Shown here: positions 39,503 through 51,593 of the stretch, in pieces
How the letters are laid out: every line of letters starts with the position of its first letter
Position numbering within the stretch: position 1 is the first letter of the stretch
DNA from: Chaetorhynchus papuensis
Lineage: Eukaryota > Chordata > Aves > Passeriformes > Rhipiduridae
NCBI GenBank assembly: GCA_013396525.1
Contig: VWYX01000400.1
Location: forward strand, 186,001-250,000
Reading direction: 5' to 3'
Length of the DNA stretch: 64,000 nucleotides
Made by a program: the position numbers and the translations under genes
Notes under the pieces: generated by a model
Told to the model about the DNA's origin: nothing
Database searches by the model: none
What the model saw: the letters and a program-made list of their open reading frames with translations, nothing else

Positions 39503-39521
39503 AAAAAAAAAAAAAAAAAAA
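39503..39521. repeat. Poly(A) run, 19 bases
   Basis: An uninterrupted A-run. No LINE or processed-transcript sequence is recognised upstream, so it is listed only as a homopolymer. Confidence 0.9.
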
Positions 39522-40491
39522 GGCAAGAAAATATAAAAAATCCTTTTTATTTCTTGTTTTGAAAATAAAGTTATCACAGCTTGGGACTATGTGTCTTTAC
39601 ACACACACAGATACTGTTTATGTTTTAAATGTCTGAACATAGAAAACTGGGTTTCCTACTCATGTCCAACTGAATAAAATGGTGCATGAAAAAAATTCAT
39701 TTTACAGTGATCTTTTGCACATAGTTTCAGAATTTCCAGTCCCATAAAGTTCAACTTTCAACAAATCTTCTTCTTAAGCCATGTGTTGCTCTAGACCTGT
39801 CAAATAACCAGTTGAAACATCTCCAAAAAGAGAAAAAGGCAAGTAGAGAAGTTTTCCAGACAGATATCTCTGTCTGGATGCTGAGATTTGACTGAAATTG
39901 AAGGAGTCAGAGCAGGAAAGTTGCTTTCCCTTAATGGTAAATATTAACCATCTATACAGAAAAAAAATCCTGTGAAGCCTGATCATGTACTCTCTTCCAA
40001 AGTAATGAAGCAGCAAGCCTTATGGAAATAATGTCTTCACAGTACTCAGCAAGCTCCTTGCCAAACCTATTTCTATTCAATTTTCAAGCCTAGAAACACA
40101 GATACAATGCTCTTGGTATCACAGTGGTTATGCAGCTACCAATGGAAAGGATAATGTACAGTAGTTGTTTCTATTTATCCTGACAAAATAGCCTACTAGA
40201 GCTGCTGTAAATAGTACATCTCATTAGTTTTGCATTAAAAAAGGACACATTTTAAAGCTCTACATGAGTAGGCTAGTCTGAAATACTCGAAAAATCCTGT
40301 TACGCAAAGCCATGGTTAAATCTTTTCCAATAAATTATTTAGGTTTTAAATAAAAGGTGAAAATTATTTTTTAATGTGTGTTTAACTTAAAGAACTGAGC
40401 AGTTTCCTTCTGTAGAAATAGAACTAGAAAGGGAAGTACTCAGATATGATTATTCAAGGATTCAAGATTATGCTTATTCAAGGAAATACAG
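39522..40491. other. Unique AT-rich sequence containing a perfect palindrome
   Basis: The only structured element is the palindrome at 39855-39878, listed separately. No gene recognised. Confidence 0.5.
39855..39878. repeat. Perfect inverted repeat, 10-bp arms, 4-bp spacer
   Basis: TCCAGACAGA, spacer TATC, then TCTGTCTGGA. The arms are exactly complementary and could form a short hairpin in DNA or RNA. The repeated CAGA cores also resemble paired SMAD-type half sites (CAGAC/GTCTG), which is only a suggestion. Confidence 0.8.
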
Positions 40492-40512
40492 TTTTTTTTT
40501 TTTTTTTTTTTT
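40492..40512. repeat. Poly(T) run, 21 bases
   Basis: An uninterrupted T-run with no recognised retroelement attached. Confidence 0.9.
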
Positions 40513-42672
40513 AGTAGTACCATAAGAAAGAAGAGTTCTGGTATTGTGACAATCCAGAAGGGGGGTGAAGTGGACCAATTGGGTCAGATATGTAGATACT
40601 CTATTCTGAGAGGTTTAAGAGAGGTGTTATATGCTGGCACATTCAAACTTGTCGTCAGTCCCTGACATGTCTTTGCCTTGTGCTAAGAGTTAGAGAAGTG
40701 AAATAGAAATGGAATAGAAGGCATTCAGGGTGTTGCCTCATTGTCAAGTGTCCTACAGAATGTTAAATAACTCTGAATGTGTAAGTTTCTTGTATAACAC
40801 AAATGTAAATACGTCACTGTTTTCCTTCTCTCAGGTCTTTCTAATCTATTTACTATCTGCTGTGATCACTGGTGGACAGACATGGTATATTAAGATTGTC
40901 AAAGTAACTGTCTAAGCTATGCAAACATTAAATCAAGCAGCTTTCTTTCTCTGTTTTGGTAAGCCCTCTCTTGACTAGGCTATCTGGAACATGATGTGTG
41001 CCTGTAGTGTATAATTCTTATTATTTCTTTTGCAGTGTTGGATATATCAGCGACACGTTAGATATGTTGTTGTGAGAGATACGTCCGATATGTTATTCTC
41101 TCTCTACAGACGTTTGTGACCACAGTGGTTGTCATTTTAAAGTGCAAACTTCAACTTGCCTAAATTCTGAAATGCAAGAAATATTGCTGAAAAAAATTAG
41201 TTTAAAGAGCAGATACATAATGGACGTAAATGGGAAGGACAAGCTGAAGTTACAATGTAAGCATATATTTCCCATTTCAAATGAAAAAATAGAAATGGAT
41301 ACTAAGTATCTGAAGCCACTATGTACATCAAAGGTAGGAAAATATAACTGTTGAAACTTCTGAAATTTTTGATTTTTTTTACAGTTTTTTGGTCTTTGTA
41401 ACTAATAGGTTTCAAGTGATTATAATCACAACATAACCATTATAAAAATAATGGCCTACATATTGTTATACTTGCTTACAACCTTTTTTATGTTTTATTA
41501 CTAAATAGGATGGCTCCTTATCCATATCAGAACTGCATCTAGCTCTGTGGAATGTGGAATTTTTAATACTGGATTTTAATTCACCTTTCTTGATATGTTC
41601 TTGATAAACCTAGAGGTGTTTTTTTATAGGTGTTATCATTCATTGATTGAAACTGGTACATCTCTGCAAAGGCTGACAAACACTGAATAAAGCTAATTCT
41701 TTTTTTAGAGGAGGGTCGTATATATTGAACCTTTTTCCTCTTGATTGCTTTGAAATTGGATTGTTTTCATAGCTACATCTTGTGCTTATTTCTGTGTATA
41801 TCACTTTCTGCAGGAAGCACATTTTCAATCTTCAGAGCCAGTGTTTATCCATTAACAGAGACATTTCAAATGCTTTTAGGCTTAGTGAATATTGTGTGTC
41901 AAGAAAGACTTCACAGTGTCTGGGCTTTCACAGCAATGTTCTGTAGCTGCAAATATACATTTGAAAAGAATCTGCAGTTCCCCACTTGGATCAGAATGCA
42001 GATGCGAACCATGGAAGCACATAAAAGTGTATTAGATTTTCACAACATTACCAGATTCACTAGTATTCATTTAACTCTATGAAAAACATTTTGGTCAAAC
42101 AAATACAAAGATAGCACCATGACAACCTGCTTTTGATCCCTATTGATGATATATATGCTTTTTTGCATTAGAATTGGGATTAAAAATATATAATTCTATC
42201 CTCTTAAACAGTGTATGATAAATCTTTAGTCAGGAAGTAGAAATATAGGAATGAGTTAAAACCCCTACTCATTAAAAGTGGTTTGAAACGAAGTAGTAAA
42301 TTCAGCTGAGAGAGAAGATACAAGATTTTCTTTCGCACTATTATTCCAACAAGTTTCAATTTTTTTTCTTCCAAAAGCCTTGCCTCAAATAGCTGTATTC
42401 CTACGTTCTTTCAGTTGTAAGCCCTTCTGCTAATAAGGCTGCCAATAACTGGGATAAGTGAAGACAGTTGTGATGGTGTCTTCGCAGTAAAAATGTCTGT
42501 CTTCTAGAAACTGATTCAAGATAACAAGTTAATTATACATTCTCTTTTTTCAAACATAATGCAATTCCACGAATTCTGTGATCTTAATGTTGGTGTGTCA
42601 TAGCTACTGGGAATATTGCTAGATTTGCTTGAACAGGGAGTAAAAAATAATTAAAAGAAAGGTTCAACCATA
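40513..42672. other. Unique AT-rich sequence, no gene recognised
   Basis: The 113-codon frame at 41741-42082 is the longest outside repeats in this half of the window. It has a hydrophobic, Cys-containing start but no domain I recognise and no splice or start context that marks it as an exon. A CpG-bearing repeat lies at 41050-41096 (see findings). Confidence 0.5.
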
Positions 42673-43315
42673 ATGTCATGGTTTAGACATTACTTACATC
42701 GGCTCAGACAAGGTCATGGCCAGATGGCTACAGGAGCCATGTCCATTCAGAACAGGATGAGTCCCCCGAATTTAATGCAATTATGTTTAGGTATTTTTAT
42801 TAATATAACTAGAAAGAATAGAGTGATGTCTAGAACAAGGAGAAAGTGGAACAGAGTTAACCACGACAAAGAATCAAATCAAATCACACTATGTAAAAGA
42901 ATACTTTAGAAAATTTAACACCCGTAGCTGTCTTCTGATGAAATTAGTTAAGTCATTAATCGTCATTTTGGTTACTCTGGTTACTTTGATCAACATCGTG
43001 GTACAAATGACCAATGAAGAAACTTTATTCTTGCTGCTCAGAATGAAGCAAAGCAAAGAGAAAGAACTAACGAATAAATTGTCAGGAAAGGCTGGGGTAA
43101 GGCTTTCAAAATTACAGTTTTTTGGAGGAAAAGGTTTTGGGGGGTTTCATTTTGAGTTAAAAGTTAACACGGGTGTCAAGACTACCTCGTGTAGACAGAA
43201 CTAAGGTTTTTTGGAGTGAATGATTTTAAATTCTATCATTATTAAATACCCTCAGTAAATAAATTCAATGAAGATTCGTCTTTGATGTAAACAGTGTTAG
43301 TGTCAGGCATATAAA
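42673..43315 (-). mobile_element. Doubtful LTR-like sequence
   Basis: TGTCATGGTTTAGACATTAC at 42676 resembles the TGTCATGGTTT-type edge of some bird ERV LTRs, and TTTTTATTAATATAAC near 42795 sits where an antisense poly(A) signal would be expected. I cannot define the other end or a target duplication. The two successive frames of 78 and 88 codons (42673-42909 and 42938-43204), the second starting with a run of hydrophobic residues after a Lys, are not assignable. Confidence 0.25.
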
Positions 43316-44966
43316 CTCCATGAAAATTATCTTTAGTGTTTTCTGTTTTGCTCTTGAATCTTTCCCAAGGGGATAAATAAACGAAAATGTTTTAACATCT
43401 TAGTTACTACATCGCACTCATTTATAAAAGAAGATTTACCTAGTAAATGCTCCTGTACTAATTGGAGTTGCTTGCTAGTGTTTCCTCTGAAACTCATATT
43501 TCATTTATGTTGTTACCATTATGCAAGTCAGTATCAGTTGCATCATTAAGAAGCAGCACTTTATGTCAAATCTTAAGAACATTATAAAATGTAGTGTTAT
43601 AGCCTGAAGTGGGAAAAAAAAAAAAAGGAAATCTAACCTTTACTAATAACTTTTCTGTAACTAGATGCTAACAATTTGGTGAGAAATTACTGTATGAGCA
43701 TTCAGTTTCTTTCTGTTTTCAAATACTATTTGTATGCTGAGCCACCGACGCCTTTAGAATAAGAATGTATGAGTAAACAGTCACACGACTGTAGCATGTG
43801 TCCCCAGGAGTGCAAGATAATAGGAGCCTTGAAATTACAGTACCAAGGTAATACCAGAGAACACAGATCTAGATTGACGAACAAATGATTGCTTTTAAGG
43901 TTGTGTAAAAAACCTGATGAAGGTGCATTAACCAGCAGCATAGTGGAGCTGTCTGTAAAACATATATAGCACAGTAGCTGCTGTTTCATATTCAGGTTTG
44001 CTGTACTGTTCTCTCTGATATTCTACACTGGACTGTCACATATGTTAGAGTTATTATCATTAAAGGGAATTGTTTCTTTGCATTTTGATCTAAGGTTTCA
44101 TTGCTTGTGCTTATCTGCCTTTGAGAAATGGTTGTTAATTCTGAATGCAACTGTGGTGGCATCACTACACTCTCCATCACAAAAATGTCCCCTTATTCTC
44201 TTTAGTGCGAGATGGATGTTTGTCTCCTGTGAAGGAGAGAGAGGAGATGAGATAGCCCCTAATATGTCAATTATTACAGCCTGTCTTCAAATGGATCAAC
44301 TCAGTTTCGGGAGAACTGCGCCTCAAGGCCCTGAGCTTTGAATGGCTTATATATTTCATTGAGTTCTAATGGGTTCTCGAAATCTTTTAAACACATGGAA
44401 ATGACAGACTGGACCTCTATTTTCAGGCAGTCAAACCTATAGCCTCTTTCTAGGGGATAACTATCCAAAATGAGAAACTCCTCACCTGCTCTGTTTGGAA
44501 CCTTTCTCCATTCCTAAAAGAAGAGATTAAAAAAGATACTATGCATGGAGAAAAAAAAAAATTTTAGATCTCTATTGTATTCACTCCAGTTATGATGCTT
44601 TGGTAATAGAGAAATAGATATAGAAATTTGGATCAATATATTGTCAGATAACATATTCACAAAAAGCTGCTCTGCATTTAGATTATGTTAGTTTGTACCA
44701 AGCCAAAGAAGTTCATCTGTGGCTTTGCCTCTTAATGTTGTTTTCGTGCAATTATTTCCTGGAAGACAATACTGAAAGAGCTTTCCAAGTCGTTGAGTAT
44801 GCATCAAGAACATGTTAATGTAAAAAGATTAAGAAATGGAAATTCTTATTTGAGCAGGAACCATCTGTATGGGAAAGGTATGTTTTAAAAAGGTAGTGCA
44901 TTTACATAGGTGCAGTTACACAAAAAATGCCAGTGGCAGCTCTTGTTGTTATTCTGGAAGAGAAGG
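43316..44966. other. Unique AT-rich sequence, no gene recognised
   Basis: ORFs of up to 99 codons (44042-44341) with no known domain. An A-run is at 43614-43626. Confidence 0.5.
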
Positions 44967-45170
44967 TGTGGTGGGTTGACCTTAGCCAAAGGCCAGGTGC
45001 CCACCAAAGCAGCTCTATTAATTCCCTCCTCAGCTGGACAGGAGAGAGAAAATGTAACTAAAAACTCATGATTGAGATAAGGACAGGCAGAAATCACTCA
45101 GCAATTACCATCAGAGGCACTAAAAACTTGGGGAAAATTAATTTTATTTATTAAAATCAAATCAGAATAG
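44967..45170 (-). mobile_element. ERVL-type LTR, 3' part only
   Basis: Starts TGTGGTGGGTTGACC and continues GGCCAGGTGCCCACCAAAGC, CCTCAGCTGGACAGGAGAGA, TTGAGATAAGGACAGG. This is the reverse complement of the end of the LTRs at 2296-2818 and 49901-50519, matching the typical bird ERVL LTR terminus. Read on the minus strand it holds only the last 200 bases. The rest of the LTR is absent beyond about 45170, so it is a truncated solo LTR or the edge of a deletion. Confidence 0.82.
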
Positions 45171-47140
45171 ACTACCAAAACCTTGATGTCTCAGTCACTA
45201 TGGGGAAATTAGGAAGGAAGAGCAACTGAATCTTGATGTTGATTTCTTTAAGCTTTCTGAGAGTTTTAGGTAGATGTTGCTTGAAATATGAATATCTTTG
45301 GTCTATAAGTTGATTATTATAATGAAAAAATGAAAACAAAAAACATATCCAGCAATGTTAATTTCATAGCACAAAATAATTCTCTTCTTTTTACTCTTCT
45401 GAGATGCAGACACCAGGAGAAAAGCTTTGAAGAAATACTGTGAACACTTCACTGTACACTTTGTGTTAGAGGAGGGTTTCTGCTAGCTGTAAATGATTGA
45501 AAGATATTAGTCTTGTTCCTAGAATATTTTTGCTTTGGTGAATTTAAGTAAACTGCGACATAATAATGCTGCCAACAGTCTGTAATACTTTATCCTTACT
45601 TTAGAAAAAATTCCTTTCAGATTTTATCTTGACTACTATGTAACCATGTACCTGAAGCAGATTAGAAATGATTGTAATGGTTCAGAAGAGAAATGGAAAT
45701 AAAAATTATAAACTAAGAAGAGGGCTTTTACTTGATTAGTTGAAATTCACCACCATGAAATACATAAATAAGAGTTTACTCAATGGGCTGTTATGTCTCC
45801 TTAAGACTTGGTATAGTCTAGTGGTTAAGTAATACACAGGTTCAAAAAGTAGAGATGTTTTTCCCTTAAGATCAGAAGAGATATGTTAGTTATATGCAAA
45901 ACTACTATTAGTACTAATGGCAATTATACAACTCAGTGCTGGCAGAGTTTTATGCTTTAACAGATATCACATAAACATGTTTTTTAAACCATAAAGAATA
46001 ATAACACTTTAAGAAAACTTTTTATCCTCTAAAAAACTTGATACATGTCCAGTCAAAACTTAATTTCCCTAAGCATTGTTTTTTGGGGTTTTTTTGTTAT
46101 TTTGGTTTTGGCTTTTTTTTTTTTTTTGTCTTTCAGTCTCTGTCACATTCCCTGTTTTTGTTTATACGTTTGGAAGAAAAACGTGTTGAAAGCACATTTT
46201 TGAACTAGTACTGTATTTTCACCATTGTTTTTCACTGTCATAAATTAAAACCTTGAATGTTAAATATATATTTCTGTTATTTTAAAGCTCAGAGTATACC
46301 AAAATTTTATGTTTTTAAATAAATAATTTCTTCCATCATGACTCAGAAACTATTGTCCTAAGATTTATGCTTATAGATAACAGAGATAGAAGAGTTTAAC
46401 ACATTGTGGGCTTATCTATGTGCTGCCTAGAAGAAAAGCATATTACATTCATAGCTTTCTCCCATAGCCAAGTGGGAGAAAAAAAGAGAAAGGAAACAAA
46501 TAGAAAACAATGTGGACAGAAGTAAAAAAGTAATGAGTACAGGAAAGATTTTTAGTGTCTCAGACAAGATCTGTCGCCTGTCGTGGATTGTCACTGAAGT
46601 GTAAGCTTTATTCTGACATAGAGTTAAGGTTGTCATCGGTTCAAAGAAGCCTGATCAGGACACTTAAAGAACAGGAGATCTTTTTTTCACTATTTGCAGT
46701 CACCAGCTCTTTCACTTAAAGTGTCAATTGACTCAAAGCTAATACCAGTTCGGTTATGGTTTGACTAATTCTTATAATAGTTTGTTTAAGATTAAATACT
46801 TTTGTGTATAAGAGTTTGTTTAACTCTTCTTTTCCACAACTTTCTGTGATTCCCTTACAGTCTTTCCTCCCTTTTTTTCCATTGATTGTTACAACAAGCT
46901 ACAAAACAGCAATTATGTCAGTGGGGACAGGTTTCTGTTAGTAAATGATTAATACAGATACGACTTTAAATGGGAAGACATTATTTGTCTGCCCTGATAA
47001 CTTTCTCCTGCTTTTTCCTATTCTACATTGAGATGTCACAGGAGGATAAGCACGGAGTGTTATGGTTTCGGACATGGCAGTAAAAGAATTAGGAAGATAC
47101 AAATGCTTAGTTGCTTGCTCGGGTTAAACAATGATACCAT
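45171..47140. other. Unique AT-rich sequence, nothing recognised
   Basis: Contains a T/G-rich stretch with a 15-base T-run (46080-46127) that ends in TTTCAG and so mimics a splice acceptor. No exon-like frame follows. The 69-codon minus frame at 46427-46636 is unassigned. Confidence 0.5.
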
Positions 47141-47490
47141 TCAGTATTTAAAGGAAGCTTTTAAGAAAGATGGAGGAAGACTTGTTAACAAGGCCTATGG
47201 GGACAGAACAATGGGGAATGGTTTCAAACTGATAAAAATTAGATTTAAATTGGACATAACAATTTTTTTTTTTTTTTTTTTTTTTTTGCAACAGGAATGG
47301 TGAGACACTGGACTGGTCTGCCCAGAGAAATTGTGGATGCCCCTTCATTGGAAGTATTCAAGGTCAGGTTGAATGTGGCTTTGAGAAATCTGATCTGTTG
47401 CAATATTTCCCTTACCAAGGCTGAGTGGTTAGACTAGATAATCTTTAAAATTTCCTTCCAATCCAAGCCATTCCATGATTTCATGAATCT
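47141..47490 (+). mobile_element. CR1 LINE 3' end with internal poly(T)
   Basis: Begins with CAGTATTTAAAGGAAGCTTT, equivalent to the CR1 segment for YLKGAYKKDG. It continues through ATGGGGAATGGTTTCAAACT, GGCAC-type and TGCCCAGAGAAATTGTGGAT segments to the 3' end AAATTTCCTTCCAATCCAAG and CCATTCCATGATTTCATG. It is a 5'-truncated CR1 of the subfamily whose end reads 'aacccaaaccattctatg'. An expanded T-run interrupts it at 47263-47287. Confidence 0.9.
47263..47287. repeat. Poly(T) run, 25 bases, inside CR1
   Basis: The longest homopolymer in the window. It lies where CR1 normally reads a short AAATTCTTT-like stretch, so it probably grew by slippage inside the old CR1 copy. Confidence 0.9.
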
Positions 47491-49900
47491 ATCACTCTTT
47501 GTTTCTATGGCTTATGATTCTATAACTGTGGTTCCCGTTAACTCCTCGTGTAATATATATAAATATGTGTTGTTGACTTCAGCCACGTTTCCTTGACCAA
47601 TTTTTTCACTTTGTACTAAATCTGGATTCAGTTCAAGTTTGGGAGTCCAATCAAAACAATCTCATATATTTTTATTTCGGATTGCTTTTAATAAGTGAAT
47701 TCTTTATCCAGAAATAGATTATCTGCTCCTTTTTTAAGACATATTTTTGAAGCCACTGGGTTTTGTCACAGAAAAAAACATAGAAAATTTTAGTTTTCAT
47801 AAAAAACTGAAATTTCATGGAAGACAAGTAGTATCAATTATTTTATTTCAATACATTGAATAAAATCACAAATTGTACAGTTTGAAGTCCTTTGTTTCTA
47901 AACCAGGGAGAAATGCAAATTTAATTCTGCACAGACTGAAATATGTTGATTATATAGAGTAGCAAGGATAAGATGAACATTGGTTTTTAAAGCACCCCTT
48001 AACACTAAGATGGTTTTAGCTTGTTTTTTAAATTTTTTTTTGATTGTAGCACAGTAACTAAGTAAAAGAAGTCCACAATTATTATTGTTCTTTTGGTTTC
48101 CATATAAAATCTGGTCTGTTTCTGCATATTTGTACAAGGGGAAGCAATTTGGCCTTGCAAAGAAAATGAATATTTAAGTGCTCTGAGCCAAAGGTGAACA
48201 CCAAAATGACAACTCTTCAGTATTGCTCAATGTCATTTATGCCTTAACAAGAGCACCACATCAAATGTCAGAGAAATCCCTGTTCAGCTTTAGTTCAGTA
48301 GTTGGAAGGAAGTTATGCCTGTAATGCTCATATGCATATATTAATCATTCATAACAAGATTTATCAATGGAAATTTAAGTGTAGTACAGTTAATATTTCA
48401 GAGATAATTTTACAGAAATCAGGTTTATTTACTACACAAAAACTGAGCTAAAATTCAAAACTTTAAATACTCTCAAGAATCATGGTGAATCCATTCAATA
48501 CAGAGAAGCATTTTATTTACATGATACTATCCAGAAACTGCCTAGATTTCCACACTTATTCTTCCTTTATTTCTTGGTGAAAAACTCATAAATGAGACAC
48601 TGTCAAGTTGCTTCCTGTCATCTAAAGTATTTCCAGATGGATTCAGTTCAGCATGCACATAATTTAGATTTACAATTTGTTTTAAATAGCAAGGCTAGCA
48701 AGTGCTAAGATCACTTAGAGAAAGAGGAAGAGTCTGTAAGATTTCATTTTCATATTGGAGCAGAGATTTATGTTTTTAAATCAAATTGTCTTTTTATGCA
48801 TCTCTCCTCTTTAGGATTTTAGTGTTTTGACTCCCCCTTGCCCAGCACAGTTAATATAAAAAGTACATTTATAATAACGAGCTTAAAAATATGCTGGGGT
48901 TTCATTATCTCAACATTTTTGAAAGCAGCACTTTTAAGAACAGCATGAGGCAGAGGTAGAGGTGCCTATAAAAATGTTTCAGCTTTAGAGTTTTCAAGGG
49001 AAGTATTTTTTTTTTTTCAGAACACATTTACATAACTATTTTTGTGATTTTTATTTAAATTACGCTTTTTAATTTGACAGTTGAAATAATATAGAAAATG
49101 TGGTAATGATATGACCCAGAAGGTCTTTATGGTCTGGATTATAATAATACCACAAAAGGTTAAACATACAAGGTGGGGAGTTCATAATACATTGGAAAAG
49201 CTGTTATTTGTAAAAAACCAGATAATTCATTCTTATAATGTAAGTTGTTATAAACTTGAGTTCTATAAGTTACGCTTGTTTATATTTCCTTCTGGAATTA
49301 ATTCAGTCTGTTAAATTAATGTTCAAGTTACTGTTCCAGTAGTTGCTGATTTCTTTCACATTAAGTCAGTTCTAGATTTGTCTACATGCATTTATACATA
49401 TTTAGTAGAAACCTCCCCCTCCCTGACTTTTATTTCTGGTATTCTTTCTCTTGTGAGATAAAGTTCAAAGAATTCATATGAGATTTTCTAACTGTCCATA
49501 AGAATTTCTGTTTACTTTGTAGAAAACTTCTAAGAGAAGTCTTTAGCTATAAGTTGTAAATCTAAATCTATGACAGGTTGCAAGACTAGAACCATGTGAT
49601 CAAGAGTTACACACAGAACAGACATATCTCCTCAAAGTACAAAACATGTTGTGCCTGACACTGACTTATTCTGAGGATATGAACAACCAAAACACTTATC
49701 TAACAAGAAGATATCTCTAAAGGATAAAAATGTTTTTATTATGAAAGTGAAATACTGAAATGCATGTTTGATGGTAACATGAGGCAGGAATCACAAATTA
49801 CGAATCATGTCATTTTCAAAATTAAATCCATTCTCATAATTACAATCTTTTAAGAGCTGTCCACATCCAAAGGGAACTATTCAAAGAGAATATTTATATC
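47491..49900. other. Unique AT-rich sequence, no gene recognised
   Basis: No ORF over 79 codons and no interspersed repeat recognised. The last 60 bases before 49901 may be the diverged start of the LTR that follows. Confidence 0.5.
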
Positions 49901-50096
49901 TGGAATGGTATTGATAATGCACCAGTGTTCTGGGTAGGGCTCAGCAGTGCCTGCACAACATCACAGCTGTTTCTCTAACCAACCTCTCCGGTACCCAGTG
50001 CCAAGTGGAGGAGGCTGGAAATGGGCAAGAGATTGTAAGGTGACATAGCTGGGACAGTTGACCCCAACACAGACCAAAGGGATATTCCATATCATG
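49901..50096 (+). mobile_element. ERVL-type LTR, left part (split by CR1)
   Basis: ATTGATAATGCACCAGTGTT parallels the LTR at 2296 (GCTGATAACACACCAGTGCT). ACAGCTGTTTCTCTAACCAA, TAGCTGGGACAGTTGACCCC and CCAAAGGGATATTCC are hallmark blocks of the bird ERVL LTR. The first 50-70 bases of the LTR are missing or too diverged to see, so the start is approximate. Confidence 0.82.
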
Positions 50097-50183
50097 GAAT
50101 CACTTAGTCCAATTAGTCATTGGAAGAGACCCTGAAGATCATTAAGTCCCACTGTAAGTCTGACACTACCAAATTGACCATTA
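50097..50183 (-). mobile_element. CR1 3'-end fragment inserted in an LTR
   Basis: GGAATCACTTAG, TTGGAAGAGACCCTGAAGAT, CATTAAGTCCCACTGTAAG and GACACTACCAAATTGACC are the reverse complement of a CR1 3' end. It sits exactly between LTR blocks that are adjacent in intact copies (GATATTCCATATCAT and GACACCATGCTCAGCAATAA). ATATCAT on the left and ATTATCAT on the right may be the target duplication. Only about 85 bases long. Confidence 0.78.
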
Positions 50184-50519
50184 TCATTTGACACCATGCT
50201 CAGCAATAAAAGATAAAGGAAAGGAGGATTGAGGGGAGGGGGGCATTAATTGTTACGGTGTTTGTCTTCTGAAGTAACTGTGATGTGTACTGAAGCCCTA
50301 CTTCTCCAGAAGTCTCTGGACATCAACTGCTGATGGGAAGTAAAGAATAAATATTTTTGTTCTGTTTTGGTTTACTTCCACAGAGTCTTTGCTTTTCATC
50401 ATGAAATTGCCTTTATCTTGTCCTACAAGTTTTTGATCTTTTCTCCCCTGTCATGCTGAGGAAGGGAAGTGATAGAACAGCTTGGTGAGTATCTGGTGGC
50501 CAGCTGAGGTCAATACACA
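50184..50519 (+). mobile_element. ERVL-type LTR, right part
   Basis: GACACCATGCTCAGCAATAA resumes the LTR just before its promoter position. It goes on through GGTGTTTGTCTTCTGAAGTA, ACTGAAGCCCTACTTCTCCA and ACTGCTGATGGGAAGT, all shared with the LTR at 2296, to GGTCAATACACA. AATAAA at 50346-50351 on the plus strand lies where the poly(A) signal is expected, which supports plus as sense. Confidence 0.85.
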
Positions 50520-51560
50520 CTATCTTTCCTTATTCCTCTGTGTTGCTTTCTTCTTGAGGAATATTCTCATCCCACAGCATTTGTGGTCTTTCTGTGTGGA
50601 TTCCTTCTGACTTTAACATATATTGCTCTATCTTTCAGAATTACATCAAACTTTTTTCCCCCAATTATCATGCACAGATTCTGACCCTGCATGATTAAAG
50701 TTGAAAGACTGTGCCTTTGGTAAACTTTTCCCTTCCTGTTTTCTCCTCTGCATCCTTTGTGTGTGTCTATTTGGGTTCTTTGTTCTCTCTCTTACTTCCA
50801 CCCCTTTCATGTAAGAAATTGAGCAAAGGTACTCTTATCAGAATTACTCAACGCATCCTTTCTCATTAGAAGTGTAGCAAAGTGAGGAAAATATCCGTGT
50901 CTAAATGGTCTAACAGAGGAAACAGATTTGGATTAAGTAAAGAAATGAGAATAAAGGATTTTCCATGGGTTAGGGGTTTTTTTGACATGACTTCACAATG
51001 TTGTTTTCCCTATGCCATGTTTTTCTAATTCTCTTTAGGTCTTCACAAGTTTTCTTTCTGTGCTTGGGAGTCTGAAGAACAAAGCTGGTGTCTTTTCAGT
51101 AATAAACAGCTTGGAAAACTTCAGTAGAAAACACTTGAAAGTGAATGTGCTATTATAGCTAATCAGAATAAGGAGTTTAACATATTTACAGTACAAGAAT
51201 TTTTTACATAACTAGTCAGTGATTATTTTCATAGATCCTTAAAAATACACCTTCTTATCATTCCTAATTGTTATGTAAATCTGTGAATGGTTAGCAAAGC
51301 CTTAGTTAATCAGTTGCACTCCTGGACTAAACGTTTATAAATACATATCTTCTGATTGTGCTGATCAGGCCCCATTATTAAACAGAAGGAAAGATAACAG
51401 AATAAGTATTTGTTCTCAATTCTTGATGCATTCTTACCTTGTTTTTGACTAGATAGTATGTTTCCACCTTGGTTGCTTGAAAAAATGACAGTATGAAATA
51501 AGACAATTTGAAAACAGAAGAACAACCAAATAATATGCATGAATATTTATGTATATAATT

Positions 51561-51593
<33 letters not shown>
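51561..51593. repeat. Compound (AC)11(AT)n microsatellite
   Basis: Eleven AC units followed by about five AT units. The minus-strand frame reading CVCVCVC comes from it. Confidence 0.97.

Noticed and set aside
39503..39521. Poly(A) run as the tail of a processed pseudogene
   Set aside because: The upstream sequence has no extended open frame and no recognisable transcript, and no target duplication is visible.
41741..42082. 113-codon frame considered as an exon or small gene
   Set aside because: No recognisable domain, ordinary composition for AT-rich DNA, and no supporting signals.
45806..45850. tRNA-like stretch with TAGTCTAGTGG and GGTTCAAA
   Set aside because: It has A-box-like and B-box-like words, but they are too close together (about 20 bases) and no cloverleaf arms can be paired.
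46080..46136. Strong pyrimidine tract plus CAG, like a splice acceptor
   Set aside because: T-rich tracts ending in CAG are frequent here and no exon-like open frame follows.
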